Source: Allantophomopsis cytisporea (lineage: Eukaryota; Ascomycota; Leotiomycetes; Phacidiales; Phacidiaceae). From it: a DNA stretch of 64,000 nt. The stretch spans positions 1,612,001-1,676,000 of the forward strand of contig CP103036.1 of assembly GCA_024752435.1 (NCBI GenBank). The letters are read 5' to 3'. The notes beneath the pieces were generated by a model. It worked only from the letters and a program-made list of their open reading frames with translations. It did not search any database and was not told where the DNA came from. The translations under genes and the position numbers were made by a program. This document shows, in pieces, positions 36,777-48,377 of the stretch (position 1 is its first letter; every line of letters starts with the position of its first letter).

Positions 36777-39307
36777 ATGGGATCGGTAGATGGCGACACC
36801 CTCCAGTTGAGTAGTCCTGCTCAGCTAGACAAAATCGATAAGCTTCGTGAGCTTGGCATCTCTGAATACATTCCGCTCCCTCAGGTAAGTTTGTGCATAT
36901 TGAAACTGAACTTTACTGACGCGTTGAGTTCAGCTTGTTGTCGTTGGTGACCAGTCAAGGTAATGTCCCATCATCTTTCCCAGAGCTTCTCACACATGCT
37001 GACTACAATAGTGGCAAGAGTTCTGTCCTCGAAGGCTTCACAGAGCTGCCGTTCCCACGCGACAGTGGTCTTTGCACTCGCTTTGCAACGCAGATCGCTT
37101 TTCGCCGTACCGCTCAGGATAGCATCACAGTCTCTATCATCCCCCGCACCAAAGTCTACGCCTGACCAGGTAGATAAGTTGAAGACTTATCGCAAAGATG
37201 GCTTGAAGTCTTTGAATGGAAAGGAGTTTCTCACTATCCTCAAGGAAGTGAGTGATTACGGATGCTTGATATCTTCAGGACTGACATATCTTTAGGTGTT
37301 CAAGTTAATGGGTATTCCTGGTCCAGGTGACTCCCTCGAGACAGGTCAGTCCACGTCTAGTGCCAGTGTCTTAAAGATCGAACTCTGTGGTCCTAAGCGT
37401 GAAAACCTCAGCATGACCGATATTCCAGGCATCTTTCGGACTCCTACTCCAGGAGTTACTACCAAAGATGACATAAAAGTCGTTCGTGATATTGTGAACG
37501 AGTATATCAGAGATGAGAGAACTATCATTTTGGCTGTCATCCCAGCTCCAACTGAAATCGCTACGCAAGAGATCTTGACGGTAAGTTTCATACCAAGCTG
37601 GAATATCACTGAGGTGGATTATCTAACGCCTTAAAAGATGGCAGAGGAAGTCGATCTCAACGGATCAAGAACTCTCGGAGTATAAGTGAATTCATCCAAA
37701 GCTGAGATAGGATATGCTAACTAATTCATAGACTTACAAAGCCTGATCTCGTCGACAAGGGAGGCGAGCAGAACGTTATCGATCTTGTCGAAGGCAAGCG
37801 CAACCAACTTCGTCTTGGATACTGTGTAGTGCGCAACCTCGGTCAAAAGGAGTTGAACGCAGGTTCAGTCGAACGTCATCTCAATGAAAAGAAGTTCTTT
37901 GAAACTGAACCATGGGCATCCCTGGACAAGGAACGTGTCGGTATCACTTCGCTGAAGCAACGTCTCCAAGAACTCCTTTCAGATATTACTAGACGTGAGT
38001 TCCCTAAGGGCAAGCTCCAGATCGAGACGTTACGATCGATCTGCCGTCACAAGCTCGCTGCTCTTGGTGCTAAGCGTGCAAACCCGGAGCAGCAGCGTGC
38101 TTATCTTCAACACATGGCCGTCACCTTCCAAAAGATCACGGACAATGCTCTTGATACATACTACTATCGTAGTGAGATCTTCAATCAGAATCAAGCTATG
38201 CGCTTACCAACTCTCATCTCTAGTCGTCGCGATGCATATGCTGACGTAATGGGAAAGTGCGGACATGCAGTGCCCTTTGATGATGAAACAAAGACTGGTA
38301 ATCCATCATCTAAGTTGGTATCTCCAACCCCTGCACCAGAACTTCAACCTATCATATTTGGTATCTCACCTGTCATAAGTCAAGGTTTTAAAGGCACGCC
38401 GATGTCTAGTACTCCAGTGTCTCCTCCTGCTAGCGGTGCAACTAACAAACCAACGAGAGCATATTCAAACCCTGCACCAGATTATCCAGAGCTTTTAGAT
38501 CTCATTCCCGAGAAGATCAAATATTATCCCCCTAGCACAGAGAAAATTTCGGTTTGGGTCAAATCTGAATACCTCAAGGCACGAAGCTGCGGTGTTGATG
38601 TTATCTCCCCTGCAATCCTAGCTACATTGTGGCAGCACCAGTCGCGCAACTGGAGAACCATCACCGTCGCCTTCATCCTGGACGTCATTTACATGGTGCA
38701 CAATTTCATCATGAAGTTACTTACCCACGTTTGTTCAAACCAGCATACACGCGAAGGTCTCAAATCAATGTTGATGGATGTTCTCCTCGAAAAATACGAG
38801 AAGGTGCTTAACCACGTAGACTTCATTGTGCGCGTGGAGCGTTTCACAGCCCCGCAGACCATGAACCATTAATTCAATGATAATCTCCAAAAGAATCGCT
38901 CCCAACGCATTCAGAATGCGGTGACCAAGTACGCTTTCGATCACAGCTACGAGCAAGGTCGCCCAGTCAAAGCCATTACGCTAGACAGCCTGAGTACCGC
39001 TGTGCCTAGCATCAACATGGTTAATGCGGACTACGCAGTCAGTGATCTTGTTGATATCCTGAAGAGCTACTACAAAGTCGCTCGCAAGCGCTTTGTAGAC
39101 ACGGTTTGCATGCAGGGTTGTGATTACTATCTGCTCAATGACGATGAAAGCCCTCTGCGCACCTTCTCCCCCGAGTTCGTCTCGGAGTTGAGTACGGAGC
39201 AGCTGGATATTATTGCTGGTGAGGAATTGGCCGCCAGAAGAAGTCGTAAAGACTTGAAAAAGGAAATCATGGCGTTGGAGCAGAGAAAGAAAATTCTCAG
39301 GGCATGA
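36777..39307 (+). pseudogene. Dynamin/Mx-like large GTPase, disrupted in three places
   Basis: Family role: membrane-remodelling or Mx-like GTPase. Exon pieces seen: 36777-36884, 36934-36959, 37012-37247, 37296-37580, 37638-37681 and 37732-39307. The G1 motif GDQSSGKSS is built across the second intron. MTDIPGIFRTPTPG (G3) and LTKPDLVD (G4) are present, followed by the stalk and a C-terminal GED (LSTEQLDIIAGEE). Lesions: (1) a five-C run at 37141-37145 shifts the frame exactly where SIIP should continue into PKSTPDQVDKL; (2) the donor after 37681 reads ATAAGT instead of GTAAGT, although the branch site GCTAAC and acceptor survive; (3) a TAA at 38870-38872 interrupts an open frame between MNH and FNDNLQK. 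The exon total is divisible by three only if one C is discounted and the altered donor is used, which supports the model. Sequencing error could explain one lesion, hardly all three. Confidence 0.8.
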
Positions 39308-39470
39308 TGAGAATACTGGCTTCTCACCTAATTTAGTATCCACTTCGTGTTTATCTATGTAGATGAGGATCTAAGCTACAGTCGTAGTTATAGTATGCAC
39401 CGATCATTCAGTAATTAGACAGATCGATGTATCTATTTGTTTAAAGGAAAGCATACCTCGTGATTACTAA

Positions 39471-40781
39471 TTATAGCTTCGCTTTTCTCCCATCCAGCAC
39501 CTCAGACCGTACCTTGATCTCCATATCCCTTGGTCCCTCCTTTTCAAACCTAACCAACACCACAGAGTGGAAGTCTCCTCCTCGCCCAGTTGAGGCCAAC
39601 TCATGCCCTGGTCTATCTAAACCAAATACACTCCTCCCATCCTTCGCAAACAGCAGCCCTAGGGGAGTCATAACCTTATCCGCCCACAGTATTCCTCTAC
39701 CATCTCCATCTGTCTCCAAAAACTGCAGGATTTTCGTCCTCTGCATCTCCAGCTCCTCCCTTCCCAGTTTCTTGCCCTTAGCCTCAGCCGAAAGGAAGGG
39801 AGCCAATAAGTGCAAAAGATAGAACTGCGGCGGGAACAAGATAATCTCATTCCGCTTCGCCTTGTCTAACCATTCCTGAGCGGGCGCAAACATCGCAGCA
39901 GTGTGCTCAATCCCGCCGTCCGATGTCGGCACATCAATGATAGCCTCTTCACCGACCGGCAACCCCTCAATTGCCTCGTCCGCCAGCGGCAAGAAATAGA
40001 TATACATCTGCGTGCTATAGCGCTGAGGCATATTTGAAGGCGTGATCCAGCGCGTGAACGGTTTCAAGGCATCGACATCGATTACGCCTCCGAGGCTTGC
40101 TACCCACTCCTGAAATCTCAGCCGCCCAGAATGGATCTCCTTGCGCGCGTGCTCGCGCTCGGCGGTTGGCACTCTCAGCAGCCCGCTGCCGTCTGCTTTC
40201 TTCGCGAGTAGAATGCCGCTCTCCTCAAAGCACTCGCGGATTGCGCCGAGACGGTAGACGAGGCCATCTTGGTGCCGCTCAGGATCATCAGGTGGGGGGA
40301 TCGTGCCGTCTTGCGCCTCTGAGAGGTTCCCACCTGGGAAGACGTGCGCGGACGCGAAGGAGAATGAAGACTTGACACGGTGGAGAAGGAGAATTTCGTT
40401 TTGGGGGGATAGAAGGATAACACTATGGAGGTTAGTGGATTTGGACTTTGGATGTACTTGGGGATGTATGTACCTGGAACTTGGACGAGAGATTACGGGC
40501 TCTTCCCTGTCTAGTGATGACATGTATTGTTTTTGTAGACGGGGAACCATGGTGATGATGGGACTCTTCCGGAATGAGAGAAGATTTCTACGCAAATATA
40601 TTGTTTCCTTCTTGGTGGGTATTGATGAAGTTGAATGAATAGATGATGACGGTGTTGATGAAACCGGCCGATCAGATAGTCTATTAATATTCAGGAAATG
40701 TCTAATGGGAAGTCTTGAATTCGTGATTTTCAAGATACAATTCGGCCTTAAAGGCAGAGTTCTCAAAGATGGATTAATCAT
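39471..40781 (-). CDS. Nudix hydrolase, NUDT19-like
   Basis: Hydrolase of nucleoside-diphosphate-linked substrates. Its length and layout resemble the NUDT19/RP2 group, whose animal members hydrolyse acyl-CoA. Modelled as two minus-strand exons, 40474-40781 and 39471-40422, around a 51-base intron (40423-40473) with GTACAT donor, CTAAC branch and TAG acceptor. The intron is in phase and stop-free, so its retention would add 17 residues. The first 70 or so residues are Arg/Ser-rich with few acids and could target mitochondria; a later ATG (MVPRLQKQY) could give a cytosolic form. The Nudix box is seen as GLVYRLGAIRECFEESGI, with the upstream HVFPGGNLSEAQDG, near residues 125-185. The C-terminal half has RWITPSNMPQRYSTQMYIYFLP, conserved in the group from memory. 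Convergent with the dynamin pseudogene, 163 bases apart. Confidence 0.85.
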   Translation of the reverse strand: MINPSLRTLPLRPNCILKITNSRLPIRHFLNINRLSDRPVSSTPSSSIHSTSSIPTKKETIYLRRNLLSFRKSPIITMVPRLQKQYMSSLDREEPVISRPSSRYIHPQVHPKSKSTNLHSVILLSPQNEILLLHRVKSSFSFASAHVFPGGNLSEAQDGTIPPPDDPERHQDGLVYRLGAIRECFEESGILLAKKADGSGLLRVPTAEREHARKEIHSGRLRFQEWVASLGGVIDVDALKPFTRWITPSNMPQRYSTQMYIYFLPLADEAIEGLPVGEEAIIDVPTSDGGIEHTAAMFAPAQEWLDKAKRNEIILFPPQFYLLHLLAPFLSAEAKGKKLGREELEMQRTKILQFLETDGDGRGILWADKVMTPLGLLFAKDGRSVFGLDRPGHELASTGRGGDFHSVVLVRFEKEGPRDMEIKVRSEVLDGRKAKL

Positions 40782-41223
40782 AGATAGACACAGAAGAAGA
40801 TATCAAACACGGGCTTATTTACGAGTTAAGAACTAAAGTTCAAATATCCAACAGAGTGGCATTGTTAATTGCGGGGCAGCCGTACCTGAACCTGGGGAAC
40901 CGAGGCTGCAAGGCTACGAACTGACAAGGCTGTCTTTGCCTCTTCACAATATCATACTAGAAAACTCAGAGAGCCCATAAATGTGAGGCATTAATTTGTA
41001 GTGAGAATTATAGAGTATTGACAAATCAAGTAAGGAGCCTATGTATACATGGTAATCTTGTGCACAAGAATAGAGCCGCATGAACCTCAGGAAATCCACC
41101 AGCCAGCAAGGGCAACGCCAAAATCAGCCTACCGATCTGGAACACCAAGCTAAAGCAAATATCAACATGGCTCTCAATTTAAAAGCCGAGAGCCAACACA
41201 TTTAAGATCGGACGACTCTGAAC
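40782..41223. other. Intergenic region
   Basis: Between the start of the Nudix gene and the 3' end of the next minus-strand regulator. It serves as Nudix promoter and regulator 3' UTR. Nothing else is recognised. Confidence 0.5.
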
Positions 41224-44058
41224 TCAAGAACCTTGACCATTCTGATTCTGCCCAATATCAAACACAACAAGTGGCCATGTTACACCCGGTATACCATTTT
41301 GTTCTGACATACTTGTTGGCTGGCCAGTGGAGGTCATATCCGCCATGGGGGCAGCGTTGACGTCATTCTGATTTTGGTTACCACCACCGAGAGCAATCAG
41401 AGCTCCGACTGCATCCCCGCTATAGCCAAGATCTTGTGGTTCCAATTTGCCTGCCATGGTAGTAGTCCATTCTTGCCATGCATTCGCACCAGAATGGGTG
41501 TTGTTCCCGTGAGAACCAGGGCGAGGCCAATTATTAGGGACGACTTGACTAGCTTGCGCAGCGAAGGCCTCGAGGAGGGGTGCAGCTGCTGCATCTGAAG
41601 TATGATACCCTGGGAATGACGTCGCCTCTTGATTAGGATAGGTGATGCTGTGCGAAGAGCTTGGTGGCTCTGGGTATGCTGAATATTGTGTTGCAGCGGG
41701 GTATGGTGTTTGTTGATGGGTCACATGACTGTCAGTTGAGACGAAAGAATTACTACTTCCTCTACCGTCATTCGTCACGTTTTCTTGTTGGAAATTTTGA
41801 TTGAACGATGGGTTGCTGAATCCTCCCGCATTGTTCGTTGCGTTCTGATTTAAAGGAGATCTGGCATCTCTAGCCTGTGCTGGCTGGTTTGGTGTCGAAA
41901 ATGAAGCGTGCTTGTTCTGCAAGCTATGGCTAAGAAGTCCAAGGGTTCCTTCTGTAACCACACGTACTGCTTCACGGAGACGCGTTCCTGAGCCTAGTCG
42001 TATATATTAGTCAATGCCATCAATATATCAGCCTGGTTGCTTACCCAATAGTGCTCCAACTTCCCCCATTATATTTAACCACATGTCCATTTCTTCCCTC
42101 AAAGCAGCCAAATCCGCCTGTATCATGTCATTTCGTCTCTCCCACTGCGCAAACAATGTAGTGGTGATGGCCATAACATAAATCGCGCTATTGTACCAGG
42201 TTGTGTCCAAACTCTTGAACTTTTGTAACTGTTTCACAACAACAAGTAGTTGACGCGCAGACTCCACACAAATGCGCATGCTTTCAGCATTGAAATCTGC
42301 GTCATTGGTAAGCGATACCGAAGGATGTCGAAGAAGCAATCTAAACTCCAACGACCAGCATTGCAGGTAGAGGGCAAAGAGGCGGCCTTCTTGCTCGGTG
42401 TCGCCCGATTCGCCCTTCATAAGCTGCGGTGGATGACCCTCTTTCCATTGGCGCAGTCGAGATTCAAGGCTATTGACTGTGTCAATGTATGTCTCGGGAC
42501 GCCTTCGGACACCGTAGATTGTACTATACATCTCCATGTACAGAGGCTCTATTTTATATGCTTCCATGCCAATAAGGTGACGACATATGCCAGGCCTAGA
42601 TGTATCAAGACCTGCTTCTGACATGAGCTCATCATCAACAGCTTCTGGCAGCTCAACATCAAAGTCCTCGTAGCGTAAATGCATGGGTCTGCCCAGTTTG
42701 CCACTGAGGGCAATATGAAATGTAAGTATTCCCCAAAAAACACGTTTTCGCATCTCGACTTCAAGGAAGTTAGGAGCCTGATCTGCTGACCATCTCTTGA
42801 CTGATCGATGCAGGCCGAGTTCGATGGCCAAAGAAAAGGTTATCGATGTAAGAACCCAACTGGCACCAGGTTTTGGGAAGTTGCGGAGATGGGCACAGAT
42901 CAGAGCAAGTGCCTGAATATCTGGAACAGTATGGCCGCATGCCAGATTATAAAAGTTTCCGAGAGAGAAATGATAATGAAGGTTTGATTGGTTTGTAAGA
43001 TGGGCTTGTTGAGCCGCATCTTCATGATTGCGCGCAGCGTATTGGAAAAACATAATTGCAAATACCATGTGAACAGTAACGGTTTCCGCAGTTGAAGGCC
43101 GAAAGTTGGGATCATCATACATGCGTTCCAGCAGTCTCATAAACGTTGGCTTATGGAGAATAGGACAGTATGGATTTATCACACGGAAGTACCATTGTGC
43201 ATAAGTAAGACCCTCGGTGCGACTTGGTAGCTCCACTTTCTCAATCCTTGGATTGATATTGAAAGTGGTTTGAAGGAAAGCCTGGTATGATTTGTTGTAA
43301 AGGGCTGGGTGAGGAACAGCTGGATCTGGTTCATCCATGTCCGGAGAACTGAAATCTGCAATATCAATCTCCATACCCAAAATTGACAACGCAGTCCCAT
43401 TGATCGAGCTCAAGTGTGAGTTTCCAGATGAGACGCCGAGATAATTATCACCAGTGCAACCGGCCCGAAATACAGGAAGAGCTCGGAAGATATTGGTTTC
43501 TTGCTGGGACTGCTGTTGCAATGGACCTGCAACTGGTGCTGGTGGATAGCTGGTTATATTGTTTCCACCATTCCAGGTATGTGGTTGAGCAGGAGCGCCG
43601 ACATTGTATTCGTAGGATTGATGATAACCGTTATGCGACTGGAAATCCAACCCATTCTGTCTCAATCGGTCCTCGAGTTCACGCACCCTATTCTCTAAAT
43701 CCCTATTTCGTTGTTCAAGTCCTTCTACATGTCCTCTCACGGTGGCTCGGCCGGTGATTCGATCGGTAGTGCGACACTCTTGGTTGTTTTGTAGACATGG
43801 CGAGCAACCTCCTGGCAAGCCATCACATCGGATTTTGCGAACCTACTCAACGCGTCAGTACGTATAATTACGCCACAGCAGTGAGGACGCGAATACCTTG
43901 CATCTATCACAGGCCTGACCGGTACGGGTTGAGGTCTTTAACTTCTCTTTCACCTGATGAGAGAAATTATCACTGTTGCTACCAAAGCTTTCGGTCTTGA
44001 CAGCCTTTGCGCCCGGTGGGTTTGCGGGGGATCCTGAAGCAGGTCGCTTTGGAGGCAT
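41224..44058 (-). CDS. Zn2Cys6 fungal-specific transcription factor
   Basis: Predicted nuclear regulator of unknown targets. Three minus-strand exons, 43897-44058, 42045-43842 and 41224-41993 (2730 bases, 909 residues). The first intron splits the zinc cluster after CDRCK; rejoined, it reads C-x2-C-x6-C-x6-C-x2-C-x6-C starting at residue 50. A coiled coil (GLEQRNRDLENRVRELEDRLR) follows directly and should mediate dimerisation. The fungal-specific domain covers roughly residues 215-520, with TYAQWYFRVINPYCPILHK, SITFSLAIELGLHR and RKRVFWGILTFHIALSGKLGRP. The C-terminal 240 residues, added by the third exon, are Asn/Gln/Ser-rich, as in activation regions. The start ATG at 44058 gives a basic MPPKRPASG N-terminus. 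I do not recognise the subfamily. Confidence 0.92.
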
Positions 44059-45253
44059 CGCGACGGCGAATGCCTTTTTGACACGGAATAAACCGATGCG
44101 TCAAGCACGGGTGCCAGAGAGTAGCGACGGGGTTAATATGTGGTCTACCACGAATACCTCAACACGGTGATTGAGGATGTTGATGCCACGATTGCTTTTG
44201 AAGACTTTGGAGGAATTGGACTGAAATAGTCACCCACGGTTATGTCCTGGAGCATTGGTAGAGAAAAGCGTGATATTTCCACGATCCGTGGTACGGATGA
44301 CTGGGGTAGCCAGGTATGCACTTTAGTCGTTACGTCCTGGATTCATGGACCAAGGGGATATTGACTCTCAGGCATTGCTACAATCCGGCTGAGTCACTTT
44401 TTCAGACTTAATTATGTACTTCCCCATCTTGAATAGACCTTGGCAATTTCTTTATACATTTCCTTCGGATACAAAAGCTGTGATATAAAGAATATCGACA
44501 AAAGTTAGCATCCCTTATTGGTTCATCGTTGACACGAAACGGTTATTATGACATGCAGATGTCCATACGCCGCGCCCGAGAATGTCTCAACTCTGAATAC
44601 TGGGTCTCTATATCCGTAATCCGTGCGTAAGAATATTTATGCTGAAAACGAGGGAATTCTTCTGGATGAATTAATCCATAAATGCTCTGTGCAGTCAACA
44701 AACAGTATGATACGTTGTGGTGATTAGATTGATATTCAGCACTTGGACGACCCATGATGATTATAAGTGCTCGCCCAGATTTGTCCCCCCATTCACCTAA
44801 ATATTCTTTTCCGGGAAACTGGAGTTTCATATTGTATATGTTCTATGGAACTGAATTTTAGTTAATGAAGTATACTTAAAAATTCAAAGGAGCGTCCAAA
44901 TCTCACTGATGTTAAAGAAAAGAAGGGGAAAAAGCACAATGCCATCAATATCGCTTAGTTGAGCCATGTTTCCAAGGCCAACATCAAATCTTTATCACAG
45001 AAATACATACCAAAGCGGTACAGAGTATCACACACCACATAGCAAGAAAAGCGAAGTGCCGGATCCATATATCAAGTTCTCTCAAATACCACATTCACAA
45101 GGGCCTTGCAACTACAAAACCAAGCCAGCATATACATACCAAACGGAGTGACCCAAGAAGTTCACCTCGAAGAGTCAGAAGCAAGTGAACATACCCTCTC
45201 ATTCAAGAGCAATACGAGCACTCTCTTGCACCTTTCTACCTCCACCGAAAACA
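44059..45253. other. Intergenic region between the regulator and CGI121
   Basis: Promoter space for the two divergent genes. One ATG-initiated frame at 44546-44830 is listed separately. Other open frames (for example 44966-45151) lie in the probable leader of CGI121 and have no domain. Confidence 0.5.
44546..44830 (-). CDS. Hypothetical small protein, uncertain
   Basis: A 94-codon frame from ATG at 44830 to TAA, with mixed amino-acid composition rather than low complexity (MKLQFPGKEYLGEW..., ...HPEEFPRFQHKYSYARI). No domain, signal peptide or homologue comes to mind. It sits in the intergenic region between two divergent genes, on the minus strand. It may be a lineage-specific gene, an exon or chance. 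Confidence 0.25.
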   Translation of the reverse strand: MKLQFPGKEYLGEWGDKSGRALIIIMGRPSAEYQSNHHNVSYCLLTAQSIYGLIHPEEFPRFQHKYSYARITDIETQYSELRHSRARRMDICMS

Positions 45254-45994
45254 ATGTCTCTCGAGACACTGCAGCTGGCTCATCTCCCAAGCACATACGC
45301 AGTGCATGTAGCGCTATTCAAAGACGTCAGCAACGCCGCATTTCTACACCAACAATTACTATCCGGCAACACGGATTTCGAGTATGCATTCATAGACAGC
45401 AGCGTGGTATGTTGCTCCACTATCTACCTTGAACTCCTATCAAATCCCTCGAGATCAAAGGCTTTCTTAAATATCACGTGACATACTCATAGCCGGACAG
45501 ATAATATCACGAATGCAAGCGCTCTCAGCAGTATTCCGGGCCGTGAACGATAGCATAGAGAACCGTCTGAAGAGCAGGAACGTACACTCAGAGATCGTAT
45601 TCGGTCTGAGTCCCAACAACAACGTAACGCTCCTGTCCCTGGTTAGTCATTATCAAAACTAATACACTCGCAGATCGCAGAGTCATTCCGACGATTCGGT
45701 ATCACGCCTACTACCACCAACCTTCTTGTTGTGAAGGTTGTGGACACTACTTCCTCTCAAACTACCGCGGAGGAGATCCAAGCACATCTGGCGGAGCATG
45801 TGCAGGGCACGCAGGTGGAATTCAGTGATGAGATCCTCGCTGGTATGACAGATGTGGCGAGGGTTAAGAAGATCTATAAGCTCAATGCTGCAAGTGGTGG
45901 AAAGAAGGTTGTCAACGGAGCACCGAAGTTAGATGAGAAGAAGGAGTTGGAGGTTGCTGTTTTGGCGGCTATGGCGCTTAGGGGTGTGAGTTGA
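45254..45994 (+). CDS. CGI121: EKC/KEOPS complex subunit CGI121
   Basis: Small subunit of the EKC/KEOPS complex, which makes the t6A modification of tRNA and supports telomere maintenance and transcription. CGI121 contacts Bud32 and tRNA. Three exons: 45254-45406, 45501-45623 and 45674-45994 (597 bases, 198 residues), close to the usual family length. The start MSLETLQLAHLP and the body AVHVALFKDVSNAAFLHQQLLSGNTDFEYAFIDSS are typical of the family. Splicing restores SPNNNIAESFRRFGI, a conserved CGI121/TPRKB block, and the chain ends with LEVAVLAAMALRGVS. Both introns are phase 0. No functional link to its neighbours. Confidence 0.93.
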
Positions 45995-46901
45995 ATGATA
46001 TTTAGATTTGAAGCATGTTATAATAAGCTTCTTGAGGTTTAAGTGGAAATATTATAATTAACACAATCTAGATCGTTTGAGCCAGCCTTACAGGTTGTGG
46101 TCTTATATGTGTCGTATCAAGGTCTTATCGAAGCTTATTAATTCCGATTTACTTTAAGTTTAGTAAGTCAGATTTTCAATAACAGAACTGTGTAGCTGGC
46201 CACTGATTCCTCTATACATACGAAATTCAAATTTAAAGCACTGAATGATAGAATGGAGAATATGACCGAAGCTTACCTCAAAGAAGCTTGCAGATCGTTT
46301 ACGCTGAGAGCTTGGTTGGTCTAAATAACAAACTCTTTCCTCAGATGGAGAACAATAAGAACGAGAACAAGAAAGTAAGATCCTGAGCAATCAGTTGTCG
46401 TGTCTAGTAGCGAAATAACATCGTGAACACTTGCATTTGGATCTTCTGCCTATGGTATAGAATGTAGGATCACATTTTGTGTCTCGTGATGGTATTGGAA
46501 GGAGAGCTCTTGAATCAGGTATGATTAGTGGCATCCAAGCTGATCAGAGACGGGAGCCTTGGCCAAAGCCTCCAGACTTACAAATGAGAGTCCAGACGCT
46601 CTTCGAGAACACATTTTTGACAATCATCGTCTCAAATACTGCTGGCTGCTTGCTAGAGACATTCCAACCGAGTATTCTCGCAATAAATGTCGAACCAATC
46701 AACAAACAACTTGCCATAACTGCTAATGAACTCAGCTATCAAACAACCATATCTCACATCATCGTCACATCGAATCACACCAGATCAGCCAAAGAAGCAA
46801 TGAGGTCTACAAAAATACCACTATCATAATTCATAATACCCATCTACCCCAACGCCACGCTAAACGAAATGCCGCATTGGTCATACAAACACCTCCAACG
46901 C
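45995..46901. other. Convergent intergenic region
   Basis: The 3' flanks of CGI121 and of proline dehydrogenase. The open frame at 46479-46829 lacks a clear ATG start at its upstream end and any domain. Nothing else is seen. Confidence 0.5.
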
Positions 46902-48377
46902 TCAAGCCAAACCGAACATCGCCTTCACACGTCTACCGATTTCGCCCGCCATAGCATTTCTCCCCTCCACCGTCCTCTGCACCGCATCACGGTTCTCCTC
47001 CGCACGTCTGAGCAGGTACTTCATACACTCGCCGGTAGTTCCCCAAACCAAGTATTTGAAAGCCGCAGGCTTCTCCGCCTGAGCGGCGGAGTTCTCACCA
47101 CCTTGCAACAGCTCGCAGGAGACTTCGTCCGCCATTCCCTGTAACTGGGCGTAGACGAGCGGGATACGCTCTTCGCCAGCAGCCGTCTGCGCCTCTTGAA
47201 GCTTCTGGGCCTTCTGGACGGAAGCCTGGTTGTGGGAGGCGATCACAACGTTAAGGGCTGGGAAGGGAGTGTTGGGTGGAGCGGATAGGACACTGTTCCA
47301 TTGGCGGCGGATGAGAGCTTCGGAAATGCCGTCGAAGCAGTTGTCGGTGTCGGCTTTGGTGTCGTGGATGATGCTTCGCTCGTCACTGTGCATGTATGCT
47401 CCGCGCACGAGCTTGACGCCTAGGGTGAAGCCTTTGTCGTGGGCGAGCTTGAGATGTGAGGCGACGACCGAGGGGCAGGCTTTGAGGTATGCTTGGTAGG
47501 TGCCGTAGATGGTTGCGTCGCCAGGGGTGCGGTTGTTGTACTTCTTCATGTACTTGATTGTCCATGAATCGATGCCCGGTTGAATGGCGTTGTTCTCGGC
47601 GTCGAAGAGGAGCTTGATACCACGCTTGGAAGCCAGGTCGCAGAACTCATTGATGGATTCTTCGAGGTAGGCGGATGGTTCGATGTTCTTGTAGAGTTCA
47701 AGACAGGCGAGCTTTCCTGCTCCAGTGAATCTGAAATTGTTAGTTAATGTTCAAAACATCGAGGCAAAACAAACTCACTTGACAGCGACCATGTCTCCTG
47801 GCTGAGCCAATCTCACAGTTTCGACCATGCCAGCTCTCCATGGTTGGACCTCCTCTCTAATGCACTTCTCCAACTGCTCATCCGAGAGAGTCTTCAGCTT
47901 CTTAACCTCCTCCTTATCAACCACCACTTCCTTGGCATATGTCAAAATTACACCGTTATAACCCAGCTGTTTGAGGCCATCAATAGTGCGATTGATTTCC
48001 GTCGCGTTCTCGCCAGCACAAAATTGTTTGTAGATAGTTGGTTTGATAAGAAGCCTAAGAAGAGGGTTACGGTCGGGATCCAAGAGGCTATTATTAGCGT
48101 GTGCGATCTTAGCCATCATCCACAGAGATGGACTGAGAAGAAAGTTGGATGAGGACACTGAGAGGATGCTCAAGGAGCGCACGACAGTCCACAACGGAAG
48201 AACAGAGAGAGCTGCTGATTTCTTCTTTGGCTGTTGGGATGGCGTTTCCAAGTGCACATCGGATGAGGTAGCAACATAGGCCGTTTGTCTCGGAGATGTA
48301 CGAGATGAAAGTGCTCGAAGTTGTGTATATGGTAGTCGTTTCGTTGCAAGCAACGTCACTGATTTTGTTGGTGCCAT
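46902..48377 (-). CDS. PUT1: Proline dehydrogenase, mitochondrial
   Basis: FAD enzyme of the mitochondrial inner membrane that oxidises proline to pyrroline-5-carboxylate, the first step of proline use as nitrogen and carbon source (PUT1 in yeast, prnD in Aspergillus). Two minus-strand exons, 47779-48377 and 46902-47730 (1428 bases, 475 residues). I chose the ATG at 48377 (MAPTKSVTLLATKRLPYTQLRALSSRTS), which gives an Arg/Ser-rich presequence; the frame stays open upstream but without ATG. The Pro_dh barrel has FTGAGKLACLELY, LLFDAENNAIQPGIDSW, KLVRGAYMHSDERSIIHDT, VIASHNQASV and the C-terminal KYLLRRAEENRDAV, containing the conserved Arg-Arg-x-x-Glu-Asn substrate motif. The rest of the prn-type cluster (P5C dehydrogenase, proline permease) is not in this window. 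Confidence 0.95.

Noticed and set aside
37682..37731. AT-AC (U12-type) intron as an explanation for the ATAAGT donor in the dynamin gene
   Set aside because: The site lacks the ATATCCTT consensus and the intron ends in TAG, so a mutated GTAAGT donor is the simpler reading.
46479..46829. 116-codon frame between CGI121 and proline dehydrogenase
   Set aside because: No ATG at its upstream end, no domain, and it lies between two converging 3' ends.
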